Source: Planctomycetota bacterium
GTDB taxonomy: Bacteria > Planctomycetota > B15-G4 > JADJEK01
Length of the DNA stretch: 8,111 bases
Assembly (NCBI GenBank): GCA_016795255.1
Contig: JAEUIB010000198.1
Location: 1 to 8,111, forward strand
Direction: 5' to 3'
The notes beneath the pieces are model-generated. The model was not told the origin of the DNA and ran no database searches. It saw nothing but the letters and a program-made list of their open reading frames with translations. The position numbers were made by a program, and so were the translations under genes. Positions 1-5,770 of the stretch are shown here, piece by piece; the stretch's first letter is position 1; the number at the start of each line of letters is the position of its first letter.

Positions 1-224
1 TCGCCGCGAGCGCGTCGATCCCCGAGTGGCAGCCTGCCGACGTCCGGCCAATGCAGCGACCCGGATCGGAGGCCGAACGGCTCGAGTCCCGCGCGCACCT
101 CGAGGACGGCGGCGACGCAGATCGCCGCGCCGACGCCGATCGCCAGGATTCGCTCGCGCATTCCGGGCCCCCACGCGCTCGTCGACCGCGAACTCGGCTC
201 GCTCGACGCCTTGCCGCCGCTCAC
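1..224 (-). CDS. Unrecognised protein with one N-terminal hydrophobic segment (partial, runs off the left edge)
   Basis: The reading frame is open on the minus strand from the end of the PfkB gene to base 1. A GTG at 224-222 overlaps the PfkB stop TGA (223-221) in a GTGA junction, a common sign of translational coupling. From there the protein starts with about 21 Ser- and Gly-rich residues, then MRERILAIGVGAAICV and a short hydrophobic run ending near VLEV, then a non-hydrophobic stretch (GLEPFGLRSGSLHWPDVGRL). The hydrophobic run fits a signal anchor or signal peptide with a basic RER in front. An ATG at 161-159 is the alternative start and would leave a 59-base gap after PfkB. Neither start has a clear Shine-Dalgarno sequence. 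Only 74 codons are visible and I do not recognise the family. The position suggests co-transcription with the PfkB and Ser/Thr kinase genes, but its function is unknown. Confidence 0.55.
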   Translation of the reverse strand, partial: MSGGKASSEPSSRSTSAWGPGMRERILAIGVGAAICVAAVLEVRAGLEPFGLRSGSLHWPDVGRLPLGDRRARG

Positions 225-1156
225 CGCATCGGACTGACGCGGATCTGCGGCAGCAGCGCGTCGACTTCGCCTCGGCCGAAATCGCAGACGCCGAGGCGAG
301 CGGCGTTCGCCGCACCGGCCGCGATGCCGATCCGAACGGCGTCGACGAGGCGGGCACCGCGCGTGAGTTCGTGCGCGATCGCGCCGAGCATCGCGTCGCC
401 GGAGCCGACCGGGTTCAGCTCGTCGATGCGCGGCGCCGTGAAGAACCACGCGCCGTCGGCGGAGAACAACCACGCGCCGCGCGCTCCGGCCGTCAGCAGC
501 ACGTGCTCGACGCCGCGCTCGCGCAACGACTTCGCGAACGACGCGATCTCGGCGTCGGTCGAGACCTCGGCGTGGAACGAGCCGCGCGCTTCGTCGAGAT
601 TCGCCTTCAGCATCCACGGTTCCGCGTCCGCGACGGCGACGCACGGCGGACCGTACGTGTCGACGAGGCAGCGCTTGCCGAGCCGCTTCGCGATGCGCGC
701 GGCGTCCGCGTGGAACGCGTCCATCGATCGGTCGGGCACCGAGCCGTTCAGCGTGATCAACGCCGCCGCGCCGGCGAGGTTCTCGAAGCGCTGCCACAGC
801 GCGGCGACCTCGCGCGCCTCGAGCGGCAGCCCGGGCTCGAGGAACTCGCGGAATTGGCGCGCGTCGGCGGAGTAGACGAACGTGCTCATGCGCGTCGGAC
901 GGGACACCGTGACGGCGTCGACGGCGATGCCCTCCGCCGCGAGTCCGTCGAGGAACAGGCGCCCGATGTGGCCGCCCGCGGTCGTCAGCGCGATCACGTC
1001 GCTGCCGAACGCGCGAATGGTCCGCGCGCAATTGATGCCCTTGCCGCCGGCCTGGTACCAGGACTCGACCGGACGCACGACGAGTCTGCCGTCGAGGCTG
1101 CCCTTGAAGGACACCGTCTTGTGCAGGCACGGGTTGGGCGTGACCGTCAGGATCAT
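221..1156 (-). CDS. PfkB-family carbohydrate kinase, 1-phosphofructokinase/tagatose-6-phosphate kinase type
   Basis: This is a cytosolic ribokinase-fold kinase of 311 aa, close to the usual length of FruK and LacC (about 310). It should phosphorylate a sugar or sugar phosphate with ATP. The N-terminus MILTVTPNPCLHKTV matches the typical start of this subgroup (MI-TVTLNPA-D-T). The first PfkB signature is AGGKGINCARTIRAFG (residues 36-51). LNGSVP (136-141) corresponds to the GSLP motif, and MLKANLDEA (182-190) to the KPN--E motif. The second signature NPVGSGDAMLGAI (248-260) holds the GSGD anion hole and the catalytic base Asp254. The start at 1156 was chosen because the family motif begins there. 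Longer starts exist (ATG at 1189, GTG at 1207), but none has a good Shine-Dalgarno. It lies 60 bases after the Ser/Thr kinase stop, in the same direction, and probably in one transcript. The substrate (fructose-1-P, tagatose-6-P, fructose-6-P or other) cannot be read from sequence, and no PTS or fru genes are nearby. Confidence 0.9.
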   Translation of the reverse strand: MILTVTPNPCLHKTVSFKGSLDGRLVVRPVESWYQAGGKGINCARTIRAFGSDVIALTTAGGHIGRLFLDGLAAEGIAVDAVTVSRPTRMSTFVYSADARQFREFLEPGLPLEAREVAALWQRFENLAGAAALITLNGSVPDRSMDAFHADAARIAKRLGKRCLVDTYGPPCVAVADAEPWMLKANLDEARGSFHAEVSTDAEIASFAKSLRERGVEHVLLTAGARGAWLFSADGAWFFTAPRIDELNPVGSGDAMLGAIAHELTRGARLVDAVRIGIAAGAANAARLGVCDFGRGEVDALLPQIRVSPMR

Positions 1157-1216
1157 CGAGCGCGGACTATGGCAGGCGGGTTCGACCATTGCAACGCGGG
1201 GACGCACTTCGGAGGT

Positions 1217-3703
1217 TCACGCGTCCGCCGCGATCTGCTTGACGACGTGATCGTCCCAGCGCCGGAGAAGCCAACTCGCGGCCCCGATCACGATGGCCAC
1301 GCCGCTCAGCACGATCGGCCAGGTCCATTCGTCCCGGAAGTGGTTGTTGCTGATCAACGTCACCGCGATCACGAGGTAGATCGCGCCCGCGTACAGCAGG
1401 TTCTTGCGCTGCAAGAGAATCGACAACGCGACGAACGCGAGACATGCGAGCGGCAGCAGCACCTCGTACGTGCTGACCGCGTAGTCCTTGTTCGTTCCCT
1501 TTGCCACCAGGGAACACAGGCTCAAGAGGATCGCCGCCGGCGCGACCAAGTACGGCAGCGTCGCGTAGCGGGACAGCAGCTGGTTTCCGCTGCGCTGCGC
1601 GAAGTACGCGATCCCGAGCGCCATGCCTCCTCCCAACGCGAAGCAGGCCGCGAGTCGTTCCGGCTTCGTCAGTGCGTCGAGGTACCGCGCGGGATACTCC
1701 GAGTCGGCGTAGGACGACCAGAACGCAGCCCAGACGATGAACCCGATGGCCATGAGAGGCCGCGAATACGCCGAGTCGCCGCGTCGCTCGAGCTGGACTC
1801 CGACCCACGCACACACGATCGCCGGTCCCCACGACCACTCCAGACGGTGGTGCGCCGCGATCTCCCGCGCGCCGAACACGAGCAGGACCACTTGCCAACT
1901 GGCGATCGCGAGTACGACGACGACCCACGGGAACAACGCCGCTCGCGTCGCTCGATGCACGCCGACCGCCGCGGCGAGCGTCGCGATGAACACGAGGAGC
2001 AACTTGAGGTCGAAGCGGTCCTGCATCGCCGCGCGAAGCAGGTCCTTCTCGGCGGGCTGGCCCGACAAGTCGGGACGTGGCTTCCAGAATCCCTTCTCGT
2101 CCAACACGCTCCAATCGAGAACTCGCGTCACGTCGCCGACCTCGACGGCGTCGAAACCGGGAGCCAAGTGTAACAGCGCGAACACGGCACACGGCATCGC
2201 CAGTAGCGCACCGGCCAGCAACGCGACCGCGGAGCGACGATGCTGCCCGCGCCAGATCAGGCCTCCGACGGCGAACAGCAGGCCGACCGTCGCGACGATG
2301 TACGTCGTGCGGCCGACGGTTCCCATCGCCTCCCAAGCCGTCGTCGACGCGATCCATGCGCCGAGTGTCGCGATCAGCGTCGCGACGTATCGGAAGACCA
2401 ACGACGGCGGCAGGTGCGACATCTCGAACAGCGAGGCCTCGGGAGCGTCCACGCGTCCCTCGAGAAACGCTCGCAGCGCGTCGGCGAGTTCCGTCATCGT
2501 CGCGTAGCGCCGCGCGACGTCGCGCGCCATCGCCCTCTCGACGATCGTGACCAAGTTCGGGTCGAGTCGTCGTCCGAACTCGGTCACCGGTGGTGGCGGT
2601 CCCGCGAGCACGGCGTCCAGGATCGCTGGCGCGGAAACCTCGGGACAATCCCGCACGTAGGGGACCTGTCCGGTGACCAAGTGGTACAGCATCGCCCCGA
2701 CCGCGTAGACGTCGGAGTGGGGTCCGATCCGGTCGAGTTGACCACGCGCCTGCTCCGGCGGCATGTATGCCGGAGTTCCGACTTGATCGCCGTCCATGGT
2801 CAGCAACGGTGAATCGGGAGTCGCGTGAGCCACGTCCCGGCGTTGCGTTCGAACGGCACTGGCGCTCTCCGACGCGCGGAGCCGGATGTCCTTGGTTTCG
2901 CGGTCACCGAGGACGCGCGCGAGTCCCCAGTCCATGACGTAGGTCTCGCCGAAGCGACCGACCATGACGTTCGCCGGCTTCAGGTCGCGGTGGATCACGC
3001 CTTTGGCGTGCGCGAACGCCATCGCCTCGCAGACGCGCAGCACCACGCCGAGCGCGCGCGTCGTCGTCCAACCGTCTTCACCGGCGGCGACATGATCGAA
3101 CACTTGCGCCAGCGTGATTCCCTTGACGAGCTTCATCGTGAAGAACACGCGCCCGGAGGCGTCGATCCCGAGCTCATGGACCGGGACGATGCCGGGATGG
3201 TCGAGCTGGCCGGTCACCTGAGCTTCTTCGAGGAAGCGCGCGAGTCGCGAGGGCGACGGCTCGTCGTCGTTCGCCATGACCTTCATCGCCAAGTGGCGAC
3301 GGAGGTCGGAGTCCCAGACGCGGAGGATCGTGCCCATCCCACCTCGTGCGATCTGGTTCTTCACGTGGTAGCGCGACGCCGGTTCGCGGCGCGACTCGAG
3401 GGCTTCGAGGAGTTCGGGAGTCCGATCGCCTTCTGCGTTCCGGTCCAACGTGATCGCCGGGACGGGCTGCGGACCGAGCGCCGCTTCGAGTCGCTTCGCG
3501 AGGGACGAGTGCGCGACACCGTCCGCATCGCGAAGCGTTGCCGCGCCGCCGAGCCGTTCGCGGAGCGCGGCGGCGAACTCGGGGTGTTCTGCGCAGTATT
3601 GCTCGAACGGAATCGGTTCGCCCCGGTCCTTGCGGTCGAGGTACGCCGACAACATGTCGTCGACGAGCTTCGGGCCGAACTCGCTCGATGAACCCGTGGG
3701 CAT
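1217..3703 (-). CDS. Membrane-anchored Ser/Thr protein kinase (PknB/Hanks type) with a polytopic C-terminal half
   Basis: This 828-aa protein should phosphorylate Ser/Thr on target proteins. Residues 10-55 form a short N-terminal segment (YLDRKDRGEPIPFEQYCAEH) of a kind common in planctomycete kinases. The kinase domain spans about 112-415: glycine loop ARGGMG (119-124), ATP-anchoring Lys141 in AMKVM, HRDLKPANV (238-246) with catalytic Asp240, DWG (258-260) where most kinases have DFG, GTPAYMPPEQA (309-319) as the P+1/APE region, HSDVYAVG (329-336), and Arg398/Arg399 in the last subdomain. The activation segment carries an extra Ser/Arg-rich stretch of about 40 residues (267-305). From about 436 onwards there are some 10-12 hydrophobic segments, so the second half is an integral membrane domain with no recognisable sensor family. 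A soluble stretch at 514-563 lies between segments. The start at 3703 is set by a GGAGG four bases upstream. Open frame upstream to 4369 is antisense to acyP and the repeats, and was discarded. Confidence 0.93.
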   Translation of the reverse strand: MPTGSSSEFGPKLVDDMLSAYLDRKDRGEPIPFEQYCAEHPEFAAALRERLGGAATLRDADGVAHSSLAKRLEAALGPQPVPAITLDRNAEGDRTPELLEALESRREPASRYHVKNQIARGGMGTILRVWDSDLRRHLAMKVMANDDEPSPSRLARFLEEAQVTGQLDHPGIVPVHELGIDASGRVFFTMKLVKGITLAQVFDHVAAGEDGWTTTRALGVVLRVCEAMAFAHAKGVIHRDLKPANVMVGRFGETYVMDWGLARVLGDRETKDIRLRASESASAVRTQRRDVAHATPDSPLLTMDGDQVGTPAYMPPEQARGQLDRIGPHSDVYAVGAMLYHLVTGQVPYVRDCPEVSAPAILDAVLAGPPPPVTEFGRRLDPNLVTIVERAMARDVARRYATMTELADALRAFLEGRVDAPEASLFEMSHLPPSLVFRYVATLIATLGAWIASTTAWEAMGTVGRTTYIVATVGLLFAVGGLIWRGQHRRSAVALLAGALLAMPCAVFALLHLAPGFDAVEVGDVTRVLDWSVLDEKGFWKPRPDLSGQPAEKDLLRAAMQDRFDLKLLLVFIATLAAAVGVHRATRAALFPWVVVVLAIASWQVVLLVFGAREIAAHHRLEWSWGPAIVCAWVGVQLERRGDSAYSRPLMAIGFIVWAAFWSSYADSEYPARYLDALTKPERLAACFALGGGMALGIAYFAQRSGNQLLSRYATLPYLVAPAAILLSLCSLVAKGTNKDYAVSTYEVLLPLACLAFVALSILLQRKNLLYAGAIYLVIAVTLISNNHFRDEWTWPIVLSGVAIVIGAASWLLRRWDDHVVKQIAADA

Positions 3704-3854
3704 GACCCCTCCGACCGGAGAAATTACTCCTGGCGGCGACGGTTCGTTCTCACCAACGTGCGATTGCCGGCGTCGCACGGTGTCCCGTCTTCCGGCGGCC
3801 GCATCGGGTCGCGCGAACACGTCCATGTGTACGGTCTCTACGATCGCCCCGCGC
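3704..3854. promoter_or_regulatory. Divergent intergenic region between the Ser/Thr kinase and acyP
   Basis: These 151 bases must hold the start signals for both divergent genes. On the minus strand the kinase has a strong Shine-Dalgarno, GGAGG at 3712-3708, four bases before ATG 3703. The only AT-rich patch, TAATTT (3726-3721), could be a -10 element, but no convincing -35 sits at the right distance. On the plus strand TACGAT (3839-3844) is a weak -10-like hexamer just before acyP ATG 3855. acyP has no visible Shine-Dalgarno and might be translated from a very short or absent leader. The promoter assignments are guesses; the Shine-Dalgarno is solid. Confidence 0.45.
3709..3730 (-). promoter_or_regulatory. 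Alternating GGAG/CTCC segments overlapping the kinase Shine-Dalgarno
   Basis: Read on the minus strand, the kinase leader contains GGAG (3730-3727), six bases, CTCC (3720-3717), four bases, and GGAG (3712-3709), which is part of the Shine-Dalgarno. The central CTCC can pair with either GGAG but not with both. One fold hides the ribosome binding site and the other leaves it free. The stems have only four Watson-Crick pairs, with two possible extra G-U pairs on the Shine-Dalgarno side. The left half, GGAG-TAATTT-CTCC, is also a dyad that a repressor could bind. The pairing is seen directly; any regulatory role is inference. Confidence 0.3.
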
Positions 3855-4151
3855 ATGACCGCTCCCGACCGCATCCGCATCCGCGTCCTCGTGAAGGGTC
3901 GCGTCCAAGGCGTCGGCTTCCGCTGGTTCACGCGCTCGGCCGCGAAACGATGCGGCGTCGTCGGCTGGGTGCGCAACCTTCCCGACCGCAGCGTCGAAGC
4001 CGTCGGCGAAGCGGAACGCGCCGCGATCACCGCGTGGACGAACGAACTCCGCAACGGCCCGCCGCTCGCGCACGTGACCGAGCTGATCGCCCACGAGGAA
4101 CCGTGCGGACTCGATGGCCCGACGAGCCTCGAGACCTTCGACATCCGCTGA
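3855..4151 (+). CDS. acyP: Acylphosphatase
   Basis: This small cytosolic enzyme hydrolyses acyl phosphates such as carbamoyl phosphate, acetyl phosphate or 1,3-bisphosphoglycerate. The 98-aa length is typical of the family. The first signature is VKGRVQGVGFRWF (residues 13-25) with phosphate-binding Arg23. The second is GWVRNLPDRSVEAVGE (37-52) with catalytic Asn41. Both residues fall at the positions used in the well-studied animal enzymes. The family normally has Gly after Asp in the second motif (NxxDGSVE); here it is Arg45. The start ATG lies 14 codons before the first motif, as expected; no Shine-Dalgarno is visible. It is divergent from the Ser/Thr kinase and 205 bases upstream of tnaA in the same direction. 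The physiological substrate of bacterial acylphosphatases is generally uncertain. Confidence 0.93.
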   Translation: MTAPDRIRIRVLVKGRVQGVGFRWFTRSAAKRCGVVGWVRNLPDRSVEAVGEAERAAITAWTNELRNGPPLAHVTELIAHEEPCGLDGPTSLETFDIR

Positions 4152-4162
4152 AGGGGCGCCGA

Positions 4163-4191
4163 ACGGGGACAGGCGCCGCACCTGTCCCCGT
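4163..4191. repeat. Palindrome (11-bp stem) heading the tandem repeat array, just after acyP
   Basis: ACGGGGACAGG (4163-4173) is the exact reverse complement of CCTGTCCCCGT (4181-4191), with a 7-base loop. It begins 11 bases after the acyP stop codon. The right arm is also the first 12-bp unit of the following array. The stem is GC-rich and strong but no T-run follows, so it is not a classical intrinsic terminator, although it could protect the acyP mRNA 3' end. The GGGGACAGG/CCTGTCCCC core resembles REP-like palindromes I recall between genes in environmental GC-rich genomes; that comparison is from memory. Confidence 0.7.
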
Positions 4192-4261
4192 GCCAGTCCC
4201 CGCACCTGTCCCCGTGCCAGTCCCCGTACCTGTCCCCGCACCTGTCCCCGCACCTGTCCCT
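4178..4261. repeat. Seven tandem 12-bp repeats, consensus G-Y-R-CC-W-GTCCCC
   Basis: Seven contiguous 12-base units run from 4178 to 4261. In order they are GCACCTGTCCCC, GTGCCAGTCCCC, GCACCTGTCCCC, GTGCCAGTCCCC, GTACCTGTCCCC, GCACCTGTCCCC and GCACCTGTCCCT. Units 1-2 and 3-4 form two exact copies of a 24-base repeat, so the array seems to have grown by duplication at two scales. The plus strand is C-rich and the minus strand has GGGG every 12 bases. As 12 is a multiple of three and the unit has no stop codon, the array is open in several frames and joins unrelated open frames around it. It lies in the acyP-tnaA gap and forms part of the tnaA leader if the two genes are co-transcribed. Confidence 0.95.
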
Positions 4262-4357
4262 GGTGGTGCGACGTGCGCACATTGCCGCACGGCTTCCGTC
4301 GGTCGACGCGCGCGCCGATGATGCGGCCGATCGGTCCTCCTTCGGAACGCACCACCA
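4261..4357 (+). promoter_or_regulatory. 10-bp inverted repeat spanning the tnaA leader and touching its start codon
   Basis: TGGTGGTGCG (4261-4270) is the exact reverse complement of CGCACCACCA (4348-4357), whose last base is the A of the tnaA ATG. In an mRNA the two arms could pair over a 77-base loop and hold the bases just before the start codon in a helix. The left arm begins at the last base of the tandem array. Smaller palindromes, GTGCGCAC (4273-4280) and CCGATCGG (4327-4334), lie between the arms. The complementarity is direct; a role in controlling tryptophanase translation is inference. Confidence 0.35.
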
Positions 4358-5742
4358 TGTCGACGACACCTCCGCGCCGCACCACGATCATCGAGCCGTT
4401 CAAGATCAAGGTCGTCGAACCGCTCGCGTTCCGCACGCCGGACCAGCGCGAAGAGAACCTGCGGCGCGCGGGCTACAACCTGTTCCTCGTGCCCGCCGAA
4501 GAGGTCACGTTCGACTTCCTGACCGACTCGGGGACGACCGCGATGAGCGCCGCCCAATGGGGCGCGATGATGATCGCCGACGAAAGCTACGCGGGCTCGC
4601 GCAGCTTCGCGCGCTTCGAGCGCGTCGTGAAGGACGTCACGGGCTTTTCGTACGTCATCCCGACCCACCAGGGCCGCGCCGCGGAGCGCCTGTTGTTCTC
4701 GGTGCTGCTGCAGCCCGGGATGAAGGTGCCGTCGAACAACCATTTCGATACCACGCGCGCGAACATCGAGCAGCTCGGCTGCGAAGCCGTCGACCTCGTC
4801 GTCGCCGAGGGTCGCGACCCACGCAACCGTGCACCGTTCAAGGGCAACCTCGACCTCGAGCGCCTCGACCGCTTCTGCACGGAGCATCGCGAACGCATCC
4901 CGTTCGGCATGGCGACGATCACGAACAACACCGGCGGCGGTCAGCCCGTGTCGCTCGAGAATCTGCGCGGCGCCAGCGCGATCTACCGCAAGCACGGCAT
5001 CCCGTTCTTCCTCGACGCGTGCCGGTTCGCCGAGAACTCGTACTTCGTCAAGCTGCGTGAGCCGGGGCAGTCCGAGCGTTCGGCGCGCGAGATCGCGCGC
5101 GATACGTTCGCGCTCGCCGACGGCTGCTTGATGAGCGCGAAGAAGGACGGCCTGGTCAACATCGGCGGCTTCATCGCGCTGCGCGAGGATCGCTGGCTCG
5201 ACCGACTGCGCAGCCAACTGATCCTGACCGAGGGCTTCCCGACGTACGGCGGACTCGCGGCGCGCGACCTCGAAGCGCTGGCGGTCGGGCTCGAGGAAGT
5301 CCTCGACGAGCGCTACCTCGAGTACCGCCTCGCGACGGCGCGCTATCTCGCGGAAGGGCTCGAGGCGATCGGCATCCCGACGATGCAGCCGCCGGGCGGC
5401 CACGCGGTCTACATCGACGCGAAGGCTCTACTGCCCCACATCCCGCCGCACGAATTCCCGGGCCAAGCGCTCGTCTGCGAGCTCTACCGCCGCGACGGCA
5501 TCCGCACGTGCGAGATCGGCTCGGCGATGTTCGGCAAGACCGTCGACGGCGTGTTCCGCGGCGCCGCGATGGAGCTCGTGCGGCTCGCGATCCCGCGCCG
5601 CTCGTACACGCAGAGCCACTTCGACTACATCCTCGAAGGCCTCACCGACCTGGCGCCAAAGCGCGAATCGATCCGCGGCATGAAGCTCGTGTTCGAGCCT
5701 CCGTACCTACGCCACTTCACGGCGCGCTTCGCGCCGGTGTGA
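4357..5742 (+). CDS. tnaA: Tryptophanase (PLP-dependent tryptophan indole-lyase)
   Basis: This cytosolic enzyme splits L-tryptophan into indole, pyruvate and ammonia. It has 461 aa, against about 456-471 for the tryptophanase/tyrosine phenol-lyase family. Family landmarks run in order: DSGTTAMS (57-64), DESYAGS (75-81), THQGRAAE (103-110), NNTGGGQPVS (190-199), FFLDACRFAEN (217-227) with Asp220 for the PLP nitrogen, MSAKKDGLVNIGGF (259-272) with PLP-binding Lys263, EGFPTYGGLAARD (292-304), LAIPRRSYT (410-418) and the C-terminus YLRHFTARF. Three positions that separate the two enzymes favour tryptophanase. Asp131 in HFDTTR is Thr124 in tyrosine phenol-lyase. Ile387 in CEIGS replaces its Arg381. 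His453 in LRHFTAR replaces its Phe448. The body otherwise reads closer to tyrosine phenol-lyase. ATG 4357 gives the normal N-terminus; ATGs at 4318 and 4321 would add 12-13 residues. The Shine-Dalgarno is weak. Confidence 0.92.
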   Translation: MSTTPPRRTTIIEPFKIKVVEPLAFRTPDQREENLRRAGYNLFLVPAEEVTFDFLTDSGTTAMSAAQWGAMMIADESYAGSRSFARFERVVKDVTGFSYVIPTHQGRAAERLLFSVLLQPGMKVPSNNHFDTTRANIEQLGCEAVDLVVAEGRDPRNRAPFKGNLDLERLDRFCTEHRERIPFGMATITNNTGGGQPVSLENLRGASAIYRKHGIPFFLDACRFAENSYFVKLREPGQSERSAREIARDTFALADGCLMSAKKDGLVNIGGFIALREDRWLDRLRSQLILTEGFPTYGGLAARDLEALAVGLEEVLDERYLEYRLATARYLAEGLEAIGIPTMQPPGGHAVYIDAKALLPHIPPHEFPGQALVCELYRRDGIRTCEIGSAMFGKTVDGVFRGAAMELVRLAIPRRSYTQSHFDYILEGLTDLAPKRESIRGMKLVFEPPYLRHFTARFAPV

Positions 5743-5750
5743 TCGACCGC

Positions 5751-5770
5751 TGAATCGCGTTTCGCGATCA
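5751..5770. terminator. Small hairpin in the convergent tnaA/M28 gap (possible bidirectional terminator)
   Basis: The 25-base gap between the two converging stop codons contains ATCGCG-TTT-CGCGAT (5754-5768). The stem extends by two more pairs past a one-base bulge (TG 5751-5752 with CA 5769-5770). It overlaps the stop codon of the peptidase gene. There is no T-run on either strand, so intrinsic termination would be weak at best. The position between convergent genes is the main argument. Confidence 0.3.

Noticed and set aside
1187..1203. Near-identical start ATGGTYGAACCCGC shared by the alternative PfkB start (1189) and mutS (7549)
   Set aside because: The similarity is only about 14 bases and neither the upstream nor the downstream sequence continues to match, so it is most likely coincidence. 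The PfkB family motif starts at ATG 1156.
26..2173. Plus-strand open frame of 715 codons at the left of the window
   Set aside because: It is antisense to the PfkB and Ser/Thr kinase genes, with an Arg-, Asp- and Ala-rich composition typical of the reverse frame of GC-rich genes and no domain motif. The opposite strand holds clear family motifs.
4178..4261. CRISPR array
   Set aside because: The units are contiguous 12-mers with no spacers, and there are no cas genes.
4336..4342. AAGGAGG on the minus strand, a perfect Shine-Dalgarno
   Set aside because: No start codon lies at a suitable distance downstream on that strand and no plausible gene follows. It is a chance match in the tnaA leader.
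4114..4356. In-frame 81-codon extension of tnaA with Thr-Cys-Pro-Arg repeats and a Trp-Trp-Cys stretch
   Set aside because: It overlaps the acyP end and the tandem array, is not a family feature and lacks a ribosome binding site. There is no stop before tnaA, so it is not a TnaC-like leader peptide despite the two Trp codons at 4261-4266.
3704..4369. N-terminal extension of the Ser/Thr kinase (222 more codons)
   Set aside because: It is the antisense of acyP and the repeats. A strong GGAGG right before ATG 3703 sets the start.
4027..5403. Minus-strand open frame of 458 codons across tnaA and the repeat array
   Set aside because: Antisense to tnaA. It stays open through the array only because the 12-base unit is a multiple of three and lacks stops (it reads as Gly-Thr-Gly-Ala repeats).
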